Assembly: GCA_012064415.1 (NCBI GenBank)
Contig: SSNU01000110.1
Coordinates: 389,739-453,738, forward strand
Reading direction: 5' to 3'
DNA from: Gyrodactylus bullatarudis
Lineage: Eukaryota > Platyhelminthes > Monogenea > Gyrodactylidea > Gyrodactylidae
Length of the DNA stretch: 64,000 nt
Shown: in pieces, positions 49,719 through 61,500 of the stretch
How the letters are laid out: the number at the start of each line of letters is the position of its first letter
How positions within the stretch are numbered: the stretch's first letter is position 1
Made by a program: the position numbers and the translations under genes
Notes under the pieces: generated by a model
Database searches by the model: none
What the model saw: only the letters and a program-made list of their open reading frames with translations
Told to the model about the DNA's origin: nothing

Positions 49719-50156
49719 TAGACTTTGACGAAAATTTGCAAAATTACTTAAATCGCCCATTGATATGAAAAAACTAATCTTCAAGTATTTAAATATAATC
49801 CCACCAAATTTCGCTTCAAAATACCTTTCCATGCTTCTGGAATAAGATGAACAAAATTGTGAAACTTTTTTAATTTAAAACGTTTTTTGAAAATTGTTAT
49901 ATTCATGAAAAATAAGAGAAATTTCGTTTTGAGCTATTGAAAAAACATTTTAAATAGGATTTTTACAACTTTTCTGTAAAAAATAATGTGAATTCAAGTT
50001 AAATTTATGAATATAAAACGTTCTAAATTTTGTTTATCTTATTCCAGAAGCATGGAAAGGGATTTTGAAGCGAAATTTGGTGAGATTATATTCAAATACT
50101 TGAAGATTAGTTTTTTTTATATCAATAGGCGATTTAAGTAATTTTGCAAAAGTCTA
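49719..50156. mobile_element. hAT-like MITE, family B, with 8-bp target duplication
   Basis: The 438-bp element starts TAGACTTTGACG and ends GCAAAAGTCTA. It is flanked by perfect ATACATAG copies (49711-49718 and 50157-50164). Arms of about 140 bp are inverted (CCACCAAATTTCGCTTC on the left, GAAGCGAAATTTGGTGA on the right). The tips TAGACTTT are shared with family A. Confidence 0.85.
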
Positions 50157-51000
50157 ATACATAGCCCTAAAAGAATTCATAGCCATATTATCCATCGATT
50201 TCTTTTTTAGTTAGCTACTTCCATTTGACATATCTCCCTTAGTCATTAATGTAGTCTATGACATACATTCTTTACTTGGGCTTATTCAATTAATTTACTT
50301 TCTGTAATTTATTTGACCATTATTGAATGGTTAATAAATCAATCAAAATCAATTGCAACTTTTTATATTATTCAGAAATATTCCTCTATTTGGTGACTTG
50401 AAATGAATTTTATTCCTAATAAGCAAGTTTTGAAAATTATAACAAGAAAATCAAATGAATATCCAGAGTCTACCAGTCTAATCGGAGGTGGTGCAAAAAC
50501 TCTGGAACATGCGAAAAAATTGATTGATTAAAAATTATGAAAATTTTCAAAAAGATTTTTAACCATTCTGATAGGTTTTTTATTTGAAAATTTTGCTTAA
50601 CTCCATTTTTTGTATGTTTCACAGTTATTACAGAAGCAAAAAAAATTTTAAAGAGGGATTTTGCTGTGGAAGATTAATTTTATCAGGCGATCTGATATAA
50701 GAAAACAATAATTCCAAGCTCAAATTTGATGGTGAGAACTTTCTATTTTAACGAAAAAACTCGATATTCTTCCATAAATAGTCAGGATTACAGATATTTT
50801 GAAATAAAACAATTTAAACTTTTTGGCCATTTTTTGAATTTTGAAAATATCTTGAATTTGCACTTTTTCAAAGTTTGAGAACAAATTTTTTAGTATGAAA
50901 ATATTGTCGAACCTCATCAAGAATATTATTGTTAGATTCCAATGGAAGGTCCTAAATAGAGCATTGTAATAGTATATATGTTAGAGTATATTTTTAAAAT

Positions 51001-51869
51001 TAGTTTTTATATAAATATCCTAGTATAATCTTAAAACCAGTACAAAACTAGTGTATCCTTAAAATAATTAAAATTTCAAGAATATCCTAATCTCGTACTG
51101 GGCTTGTCAAGTTTGTCTTTTTTCTTATTCAAAACTTTCAAGATGATATCAATGGAGACCTAATCACTATCACATAAGAAATTAATGAAAGTTGGATCAA
51201 AATATCCAATTCATAATTTTTATTTATTTGAGCAAGACAGGAAATGATGGCACTTAGAATTACATGAAAGATCTTTCTTTTTACAATTACACGAATTGCT
51301 TTGACAGAGGTATTTTTGAGCTCAGCAAACTGCTAAACGATGAAAATTAGCTCTAGACCTCAAAAAATTGTAGATTTAGATTATTGATATGAATAAAAAA
51401 TACCATGCTATAATAAAGTATCATTTAATACCTAATTTTCAAAATAATTCATTATAAGACTTTGAATCCTGATGATATTGCAGAAAAATTATAAATTTAA
51501 ATGGTTTTCAGAACAGAGAGAAAAGCTGGTTGAAAATCCAAATCCTCCAAATATTTTTCAAAAGCTTCTCTTACTCTTGCTTCTTCTGACTTTGACATGA
51601 CTAGACGATAAAGTGATAAAACACAAAAAATGATTTTCACGAAGCCTGTCAAATTTTTATTTGATTCGTTGTTTTGATTTCGGAGGATTGTAAAAAATAA
51701 ATGTGACCAATTCCATAGTGATATTATCTTGAAAGTTTTGAATAAGAAAAAAGACAAACTTGACAAGTCCAGTACGAGATTAGGATATTCTTGAAATTTT
51801 AATTATTTTAAGGATACACTAGTTTTGTACTGGTTTTAAGATTATACTAGGATATTTATATAAAAACTA
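51001..51869. mobile_element. Fold-back element with ~140-bp inverted ends
   Basis: The left arm runs from TAGTTTTTATATAAATATCC through GTACTGGGCTTGTCAAG to about 51140. The right arm is its reverse complement ending at 51869. The inside includes a minus-strand 89-codon frame of unknown nature (51497-51766) whose C-terminal part (MSKSEEARVREAFEKYLEDL) looks more protein-like than its start. Confidence 0.75.
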
Positions 51870-51870
51870 A

Positions 51871-52856
51871 GGGTTATTCACCAAGTTAGTATCAATTTTT
51901 TCATTATTTTCACCAATAGTATAATAGACCGGTATTATTTTCCAAAGTAGTATCATATTTTAAAAATTTCTATTATAGTATCAATACTTGAAAATATTTC
52001 AAAAACAGTATAATATACCAATATATATTTTCAGAATTAGTATTAGCTTGAGGAAAAATAACTATAATCAAACAATTTTTTTTTCAATTTGAAAAAAAAA
52101 AGATTCTATGAAAAATTAAAAAACTAACGTTGATAAATATCAGGATAAGATCTTTTCGGCTACTGAACGAATTTTTTTCTTCATAGGGTTTCCTGTTTTA
52201 CATGAATCAGACTTTGGTTTAGGATTTGATGATTTTAGACCATCCAAATCACAGAAATTAAATTCAGAACTGTACATTTCTTTTCAATTCTGTTATTTTG
52301 TAAATATTCGGAAGGTAGTCTTCGGGTACTTTTGGCTAAGTTCCATTAAGGATGACTTGCTTGATTCAGCAATATTGGACGTGAGATTACCGAATCTGCA
52401 GGTGGGGAAATAGTACTCGACCCAAAATTTAGCATCTATTTTTGATATTCATGAATATTCAAGGGTTTTTATCAAATAATGAAAATAACAGCTATCTAGA
52501 GCAATTATTGGCAAACCTTTAAGAATGCCTTTATGAATGCCAAATCTTGTTCATCCCTCGATTTCAGTATATCATTGAAAGTTCCAGGATTTTGCAATGT
52601 GCTTGAACTCAAAAAGCTCTCCGAAAAATCTTCAAATAAATTTTTTGAATTGATCTGATTATAGTTATTTTTCCTCAAGCTAATACTAATTCTGAAAATA
52701 TATATTGGTATATTATACTGTTTTTGAAATATTTTTAAGTATTGATACTATAATAGAAAATTTTAAAAATATGATACTACTTTGGAAAATAATACCGGTC
52801 TATTATACTATTGGTGAAAATAATGAAAAAATTGATACTTACTTGGTGAATAACCC
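51871..52856. mobile_element. Fold-back element with ~200-bp inverted ends
   Basis: It starts GGGTTATTCACCAAGTTAG and ends with the reverse complement GGTGAATAACCC. The arms (51871-52075 and 52650-52856) match almost throughout, including repeated TAGTATCA-type words, so the insertion is recent. The core of about 575 bp shows no transposase. Confidence 0.8.
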
Positions 52857-53010
52857 AAAAACTAATTTTAAGAATATACTGTAACATATATATGTTAACC
52901 GGGGTATAGTCTGAAGAGACCCGGCGAAATATAGCGTTTATCACTCGAATATGCACTTGTTGTTCTCTAACCTTCCATATGAGTTCAGAATCTAACAAAT
53001 TTTTTATTCA

Positions 53011-55521
53011 TTTTAGAAGATTTTAAAAATATTCCTACCGTGTACAAGTTTAAGATAGAATAGTATCATCAATTGTGAGCTTTTCACCCTTATTTTTGGA
53101 CAATGCAATAATTTCATTCATCCAATGAAGATACAAGATATTGACGAGATCTTCTAATTCAATTTATCTTCTTGTCGTCAGGATGATTAATTTAGATTTT
53201 TCCTTGAGACATAGCTGTGTAATACACAGTGTGTATGAACGGCCTTTGTGCTATATTTCAATTAAGACGCGTTATATTCATTTCCGAAAAAAAATCTTCA
53301 AGTGATAAATTAAAATTGACGTATTATTTCAAGTCTTTCAATCAAAAATCTTTTCATCAGACTATTTTCATGTTATTAATCTCTGCTTACCATTCACTTT
53401 TGATGTTTTATTCCTATTTTTATAAGAGAACTTATCAAATACTGATAAATTAATTATATTTTTAAATCATAAATGCAGACACTTGACGACGGAGAATATT
53501 TACTCTAGTCATGGAAAAACTAAACATTCTCATTAAAAATAGTAATTAAAATTTTAAATTTTAAAAAAGAAGTTTTTTTATATTTCATTATTTTGTTTTT
53601 TTTCATTTCAATACGGAAATTTGATTTCGTGGACTATTTTCTTAAACAATTTAAAACAAAAGTAATTTCACATATATTGATGAGAAATTGCAATTTGCGT
53701 TGATGATTTACTAGAATTCACTGATTTTTTAATAGAAAATTTGTTTAAAAATTAGCCGGTAAAATTAAATTTTTGCATCTCAAATTGGCCAAGACGAAAG
53801 GATCTCGAAATAATGAAAAAATCGAAAATCAACAAGATTTGATTAGGTCAATTGACATTTTTCCTCAAGGTAACTTTGAAATTATGATAGGTGAACTGAA
53901 AAAGAAAAAGAATTCGAAAAAATCCCACAGGCCACTTGAATCGAATCAATTTCACTTCAAGTGAAAAAGATCGGTATAAAGTTTGTTCACTGAGAACTAT
54001 AATTCAGAAGATGGTAATCCTGTTCTCAAATCCGAGTGAGTCATAGAAAGTTTAAGGCAGAATTTTTATTTCCTCAATGCGTTTGATTGAAGGGGAAGTC
54101 AAGCTCAAAAAGGGAAAACAAATTCTGAAAGGTCAAATTAAAAAAAGAAAAATTTAGTTCAAAAAAACCAGTTTTGAAAAATAAAACTTTTAATAATTTT
54201 AATTTTATTCATAGAGATTGTTTCAGTAAGCTCATCAGATCAAAATAAAAAGATTCTGAAAATTTTTAAGCGTGTTGATCGAATTTTAGGACGTTTTTTG
54301 CTCTAAAAGAAGTTCCTAATGTTGTATTTTATCGAAGCCATGTCTCAGCTATTGGGTATATTTTCATTCTAGATTTCAAACAGATAATAAATCATAAGAT
54401 TTATGTCGAAAGAAAAATAAAGATGATCTAATAATATTTCGTGATATTAGTCATTGCTAATTTCATATATGACCTCGAATTATGATACGGATTTTTTGTG
54501 CAATTTTGTTTATATCCGGCGTGTGAACTTCAGCAAAAAAAGTTTTTCTGTAATAAACTTAAACTATCGTGCATATATAAATCACACACTTCTTATCGAG
54601 GGTATATAATATTAGCTATGAAAAAAATGTAACAACTTTTTGTTAAGTATATGTTTGGGCAAACTTATGAAATGAAACCATCGTTAAGCAAATTCATGTG
54701 TTTTTCGCTCACCACGATAGCACCTTATGAGGTAACAGTTTAAATAGTACAGTTGGAAATTTTAATGAATATATAGTAATAAAATTTACACTCAGTAGTA
54801 ACAAAGGAATTATCTTAATTAAATAATCTAAGATACTTCGAAAAATTAAATGAATAGAATTCGTTTAATGGGCGATCAAAAATTTTTCTCATTCTCTACA
54901 ATATAAGTGAGAATCAGAAATTATTCACTAGCAAAAATTAATATGATTCTCTAATTTAATTAGGGAAAGTTTACAAATATGTTTCAAATTATAATTAAGT
55001 TATTTATGCTAATTATTATGGTCTAATTATTCAAGTTATAAGAAATCCTAGGATAAAAATGAGTAAAATTAGATTTAATTGGAATATAACCAACCTTTTA
55101 AAAAAGCCTATTCCAGACGTTTTGGTACTGAGATAGTCAAGTACCTTCTTGAGTGGATGAGACGCTTGTAATCTGAACTTTCATGAATTTTATCTAAAAA
55201 CCTTAGTATTCCAATTGGTCCAGATCTAAACCATAGGATAAAATGAAGAAGAATATCATTTACTATCGATACTAACATCATTAAAATATTTACGTATATA
55301 TGATTAATCATCAATCTACTTTATAGTAAATACACATATGAAATCGAAAAACATGATATTTTAATTTACAAGTTTTAACTCTTAACTCGAAGCCAACGTA
55401 ATTTCTACAAAATGATTAAATGAATGGGTTTTGTGAATTTTAAAAAAGAATTATTCTTTTTCAAAAATACGCTCAAATTTTATCATTATGATTCTAATTA
55501 AACATATCCATTTTTGTTTAG
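53011..55521. other. Region 5' of the first visible INPP4 exon
   Basis: The start codon of the INPP4 gene is expected here or further left, because the first visible exon (55522) begins with an acceptor site and has no in-frame ATG. A 63-codon plus frame at 53773-53964 with a possible donor (CAAG|GTAACT at about 53869) was considered but is not convincing. No repeats were identified. Confidence 0.4.
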
Positions 55522-58500
55522 TTTGGTTAAAATTATAATCGTAAAGTATGAAAAGATTTTAAATAATGAAGTAAATCCTCAAATATTTATTTTGAGATAT
55601 AATGATAAAGAAATAGCTTTAGTTGCCCAAAAAGTTTCAATAACGTATGAAGGATATTTGAATCAACTTAAGCCACCATCAAATAAACCAAGAAGTAATT
55701 TAATGTCATTTTTTATTTTAGACGAAGTAACGACATTCTATTGTCGTTTAATAGGAAATTTGCTGATAGCATACAAATCTAAAGAAGATGACGCTAGTTT
55801 TTTCGTCTTACTTGAATATATCGATGTAAATCCATACACTGAAGAAGAAATATCACATGCTTTCTGTATAAGTGAATTTGCATTCTTAACAATTATTTTC
55901 AGCATTCAAATGTGGAGATTCGTCGCTTTACTTGTCAGCTTTTTCACTTGAGGAGCTAGCCAAATGGATTCATCATCTACGAGAAGCTGGTTTATCATCA
56001 ACCCTAATGAATTTGACGTCTGCACGTGATGAACTTGCTAAGGCTATCGATAATCAGACTCCGGAATTATCATTGAACAGTTCAATTAGTCGTGAATCAG
56101 CTGTCGAAGATGTTGCTCAATATGGAATTGAAATTGAATTGTCATGCTCCAATTTAAAGCTTAAACTAACATCAACACAGCCTAATGTTAAAGATGGCCT
56201 AATTAAATCTGACATTGAAGAGTCTCATTTGTGTATTCACGTTTATCTCAAGATTGGAATTGAATGGAAGAGAATTGCACAGACAGAAATACTAAAGTAT
56301 TCTCTTAATCCTCAATTTAACAAGTCAATAATTCTATTTCCTGAGCACTTGGGAGCTTGTGACACATTTCTGTTTAGAATTGTTGATTATCGAGACTTGA
56401 AAAAGTTGACTTTTTACGAACTGGGTCATGTTGAAGTCCCTTCAGAGAGCATTAAACATTCTATTCAGTTGAGTTATGAAATCATCCCAGCTGATCGAAA
56501 TGATCCTAATATTTGGCACAAAGATCACCGGGAGATTCCGCTTAATCGCACGGATCCGACATTGCTCAATCTGAAAATTAAACCCCCCAAAACCCAGGAG
56601 GAATCTGTAAGTCTGTAAAATATCCTGTTTAATTTTTCTAAACTCTTTGATCATTTGTACCTTACTTTTTGTATTATTGTATTTAAGAATTTGCTTTGAA
56701 AATTATGAATAACGTCTCAAAAATAATCAAAAATGGTGAAAGATTTTTATTATCTAAGACCTGAATAATTTTTTACTGTATGATTTTTAGTGCATAATCT
56801 GATCAAAATAAGAATTTCATTAAGATCTTGTATATTGAAATATACAAAAAATCCCTTTTTTGCTAATTTTCAAAGCAGGCTCATTAATTTTGTTTGAGGC
56901 AACGAGGAACGAACAAAAATAAGACCTTTATTTTGATCTGATGATCTTACTGTCACAATCTCAATAAGAATAAAATTGTTTTGGGGCATGAGTGACTTTT
57001 AATATCATCAGTCAGTTTTGCAAACGGTGAGAGCATTTAAATAAATAAGAAAGGATGCCGAGAAAACTGTGCGGAATAAGCGCTTTATTTCAGGGGTTGG
57101 TATTGTCAATCACCTCAAAAGCCTAACAATTATGACAATGTGATATCTCGACAAACAATGGAAATGCCCTCCAACCCTGGTCATTAAGAGAGCCAATCAG
57201 ATTTATTTATATATTTTTCTTTGTTTTTACTATATATTTGGCATGTAAGAGGCTGAAGAGTATGCCTGACATAAAGCGCTTATTCCTCACAATTTTTTTG
57301 GCATCTTTTCTTATTTATTTTAAAATATTTTGCTAAACTAGGTTATTTTATTATTCAGTTGGATTTGAACAGTCAACAAATGCAAATAGTTTGCGAGAAC
57401 ATCCTGGCAAAGCAATATACAACTCTTGACAAGCACAAGAACAAATTCGTCTTTTGGGAGTTCATGGGCGAGTCAAAGTTTTGCTTTGAACTTCCGATTC
57501 AATATATGCAAGTTTATTGTATTCTTTTATAAATTCTCTTGTAGAAAATTCCTCATCCAACAAGCAAATCTCATTTATACGTCCCTGGAAACTCTACCAT
57601 CTGTGAGTTTTACAAATTTTCATCATTTCTACAGGCTGGCTAGTAGTAAATATGAGAGTACAAGTCAGGTGGTTCTATAGCAGTAATCCTATATATATTT
57701 ATTACTATGTTTATATGAACTGATACATTTTTTTGTCTAAAAATTAATCAGTGCATTTTTGATTCTGTAATTTTGATTTTATATTACAGTTACAATTAAG
57801 ATAATTTGGCAATTTTTATTTTGAAAAGAATATATAAAATATATTTTTATAAACTTGTTGAAAAAATTAATAGGTATTTATTATAAATAGTTAGAAATAA
57901 CATACATAAATTTGATCACAGGTACAACTACGTATACCAATGTTAGTTTTAAATTAAAATTGAAATAAAAGACTGCATTCTTTAATAGTTTAGGTTAGTT
58001 TCAGCCATTGATCATGTCCATCAATTCGTGAATATAGATTAAGATCCAGAACATATGTTAAAATAGTCATATTCATTGACTATAACTTTGTTCGCTTGCT
58101 ACCTGACTATGTTTTCTTCTGGCTTTTATTGGTCTTTCTGAATAAGAAGAAAAGGAAGAGGAGGATGTAGTAATTCTTAATAATTATAAATTATAAATTA
58201 TAATTTATGACTTGAAAGGAAAATAAAGATTAGAATAAAAAACATTTAGATTACCCTGATAAAAAAATTTGGACTCACACAATACAATTTCGAATACATG
58301 TCGTAATACATTCTTCACGAGAGCAAGTTATTTTGTGAATTCTGTACCTTGAATTTCATATGGACCTAAATTTTGTTTTTCAGTCAAAGATTTATCTATT
58401 TTATTAGATAACCTTAAAATAGTCTTGATAAAAAAATTTTTTTTTAAACTAAAAAATTTCAATACTTAATTGTTATTTTCAGGATCTAGAATATACTCTA

Positions 58501-61500
58501 AAAGAGTCATATTCATGGTTTTCAAAAGTTTTTAATTTATTTTGTTATAATGTTTTCCAGAATGTGTTACCCCCCCCCTCACACATTTTTTGAATAAAAA
58601 TCCCTGAATAATTTTTTTATCTTTTTATTATAGAATATATTATAACTATAATTATAATCATTAACAAATTGTTTCCTTATAAGTACGTAATAAGCTTTTT
58701 AAAAATAATTTCTAAATATTCGAATAATTTTGGTGGAAATTTTAAGGAAAAATGTATTTTAATGATAGTTTGGTTGAAGCAGGAAGTAATTTATAAAGAT
58801 TTTAAAGTAATTTCAAAACTATTACCTATCTATTTAATACATTTTCCAGTTAGAGCAAGATTTAGAGCCCTACAAGCGTGACAAGATGCTTTCAATATCA
58901 AAGAGTATAGAATACTATGAGTTGAATGTTTCCACGTTGATTTCCTGTCTCGACCAAAATTTCAAGCCGAGTACTGACAGATTGAATAGTCGGTTTGATT
59001 TTATTCCCACAAATTTGCATGCCAATCGTATCGGAATCATTGGAAGTGAAGACTCAGTTGGTTAGTCCCAAATTTTTTTCATCACCCAGATTAGAAAATT
59101 TTTAACCTTATCGAAATAATTAGGCTGATTCCAAATCTAAATTCCTTTTTGATAGCTGGCTTATCATTTAAAAGATAATAGAAGTTAAAATAGGCATTTT
59201 TGACTCTAAAACCAGTTATCATCTAAACTATGAGAGATATCGAAGGACCAAATTAAAGTTGTAAAAAAATTATTTTCTCTAGGTTCCTTTTACGATATTA
59301 TCTCAGTTGGTGCCTTTACTGTTTCCTCTCAGGGTTACCAGCGTGGAGGTCTTCTCAAAATAGCCTCCTTAACCGATCAGGTTGACTTTACCAAGAAGCC
59401 AAATGAACGTTTCACCGTGGAGGAGTTGAGCAGTTACAACCCCATTGCAGGAATATTCCTTGAGAGCTACGATCGGTCCCCATCAAATGCATACTCCCAG
59501 CTCATGTACGGCATTAATCTCATCAACGATTTAAAAGATGATCTTGTAAATATTGAACTGCGACTCGCTGCCAAAGAGCAGACATCTTTCATTGTAACGT
59601 CCCTTGATAAGAAAGTAAGTCTAGTTCTCTTTGCTGTTTTAAAATGCTTGATGAAATAATTGAGATATTTTTATAAAGGGTTAAAGCACAAAAAAAATAA
59701 TTTTCAGATATCTTAACAAATGAATAGGAAATCAATCACAAAATTGGTTAATCTTTTGTTCTTTGCAGATGAAAGACTTTCTAACTCTAATTGAAGCTGA
59801 TGAAGAATCTGCTGAGTTTACAAAGCTCACCACAAGCCATACAAATTTGATTGAAATTCTCAAGAAAATCATCGGCCTAGAAACTTCAACTCTCAGTAAT
59901 AATTATAACATTCGGCGAATTATTAGTGTAAATAGATCAAACTTTATTCATCAAGTTAAAGAAACCTCAGAGAAGCTTGCTACAGACATTGACATTGCCT
60001 GGAAATACAAATCAACATATCTGTGGACATTTATCTTTCAACGTGAGTCTTGAATTTGAGTATAGTTTGTTGTTGATGCATTTTTGGAAGATCATAACCG
60101 GATAGTTTTAATAAGATAACTCTGGAAAACTTGAAATCACTCACGTTGGTAAAATTCAGTAGTATAGTCCTGCAGAAAAGTTGAATTTTTAGAGATTCTC
60201 AATACTAAAGTTTCATACTCGTAAAAACAAATTAAAACACTGCTAAATTACCCACGAGCATATTAAAGCTATTCTCGATGAATTTGAGCGTGATGAATTT
60301 ATGATTTTATAAAAATATGATAAAAATTTGTTTTTAATTTCAAGGTGTAAGTTGAATCAAACGTTATTTTTCAGAATAACCAACAGACAAGAAAACCAAA
60401 ACTGGTCGTAGAGATTTTGGAAACACTCCACTTACGTGTGAAATTCTGCTTCCTATTTTCCGATAATTCTTACTACTTTGAAATTAATAAATTAGGATGA
60501 TCCAAGATCAGTTAAAATTGAAGGTTATTTCAAAAAAATTAAATAGGGATACATTGGTTTCCTTGTCTATTGTCGATCCTGATAAATAAGTTTGAAAATA
60601 TGGAAAAACCGTGCCAGCTTTAAATTAAAAATGGTTCCTATTTCTTATAAAAAATCTCCAGAAAATTTTGATACATTGATGAAAGATTGTGATATTTGTA
60701 AAAATGATAAATACCCTAATTCATCGAGAATAGCTGTAATTATGAAATTTTCTCCAAGGTTTACGTGATTGTCGACTAACCCTGCACGAAACAAAATTTC
60801 AAGATTCGTCTTCCTTCTTCAATGCTTCAGACCAGAGCAATGACCACAAAACTTCAATTTATCACTACATGAATTTCTTCACTAGACGCCATGAAGCTGT
60901 CTTTTCACAAGTAACTTTTAAATTTATTTTATCTAAATTTTACTTTTTATTTTGGTAGCAGTTCGTTTCAGGTTCAGCAGGGCTTAGCACTCCTATTGCG
61001 CGTAGCCAATCAGATTCATTAGAGTTCTTAAAAGTAGGGGATCATGGTGTAAGGTCTATTCGAGCCTATTATTTAGTACAAAAAACGGCCTATCTTAACT
61101 ATACTTAGTCTATGATTCGGTTAAGGTTTAGTCTATTCAATGGAGAGTATTCATGTGATAGGATTAAATCAAGATAAAAATTGAGAACTGGCTCTTAAAT
61201 GATTTTTTGGAAGATAGAAAACCCAATTTTCTTTATAATTTGCTTGAATTAATATGATTAATTGTCTAGAAAATTTGTGATTAGTGTTGATACGGGTTCA
61301 ATATTATCTTCAATAAACTTGTCAAGAACTTCTTGATTTCTACTGATAACAATTACCAGGTGAATTTTTCCAGTACTTCTGTCGAAGGCACAAGCAGTTC
61401 ATTCATCTCCATTATATTTTCTTTTCGAAACTTTGTTTTCATCAATTTCAACCATATGACCATTCCCTCCTATTCGAGCTTGAGCTAATTTCAGAAGAAA

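Larger units (their letters stand above)
50895..53010. repeat. Compound nested palindrome built on a Penelope-type module
   Basis: The outer left end reads ATTGTCGAACCTCATCAAG and TTAGATTCCAATGGAAGG; the outer right end reads CTTCCATATGAGTTCAG and AATCTAAC, i.e. the inverted module. The right half holds the hammerhead-like core CTGAAGA, GACCCGGC, GAAA (52911-52929, plus strand). Inner flanks (AAAATTAGTTTTT at 50995-51007 and AAAAACTAATTTT at 52857-52869) are also inverted. Two separate fold-back elements are inserted between them (51001-51869 and 51871-52856). Confidence 0.7.

Noticed and set aside
51497..51766. 89-codon minus-strand frame in a fold-back element
   Set aside because: It overlaps the inverted arm and has no recognisable transposase motif; not strong enough for a gene call.
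53773..53964. Possible upstream INPP4 exon
   Set aside because: Low-complexity Lys/Asn-rich peptide, weak acceptor, and no PH-domain or signal features to link it to the exon at 55522.
56442..56654. 70-codon minus-strand frame
   Set aside because: Antisense to the INPP4 C2-domain exon, which is the better supported frame.
58571..58579. Run of C residues as a possible structured or telomeric site
   Set aside because: A single short homopolymer; no repeat array around it.
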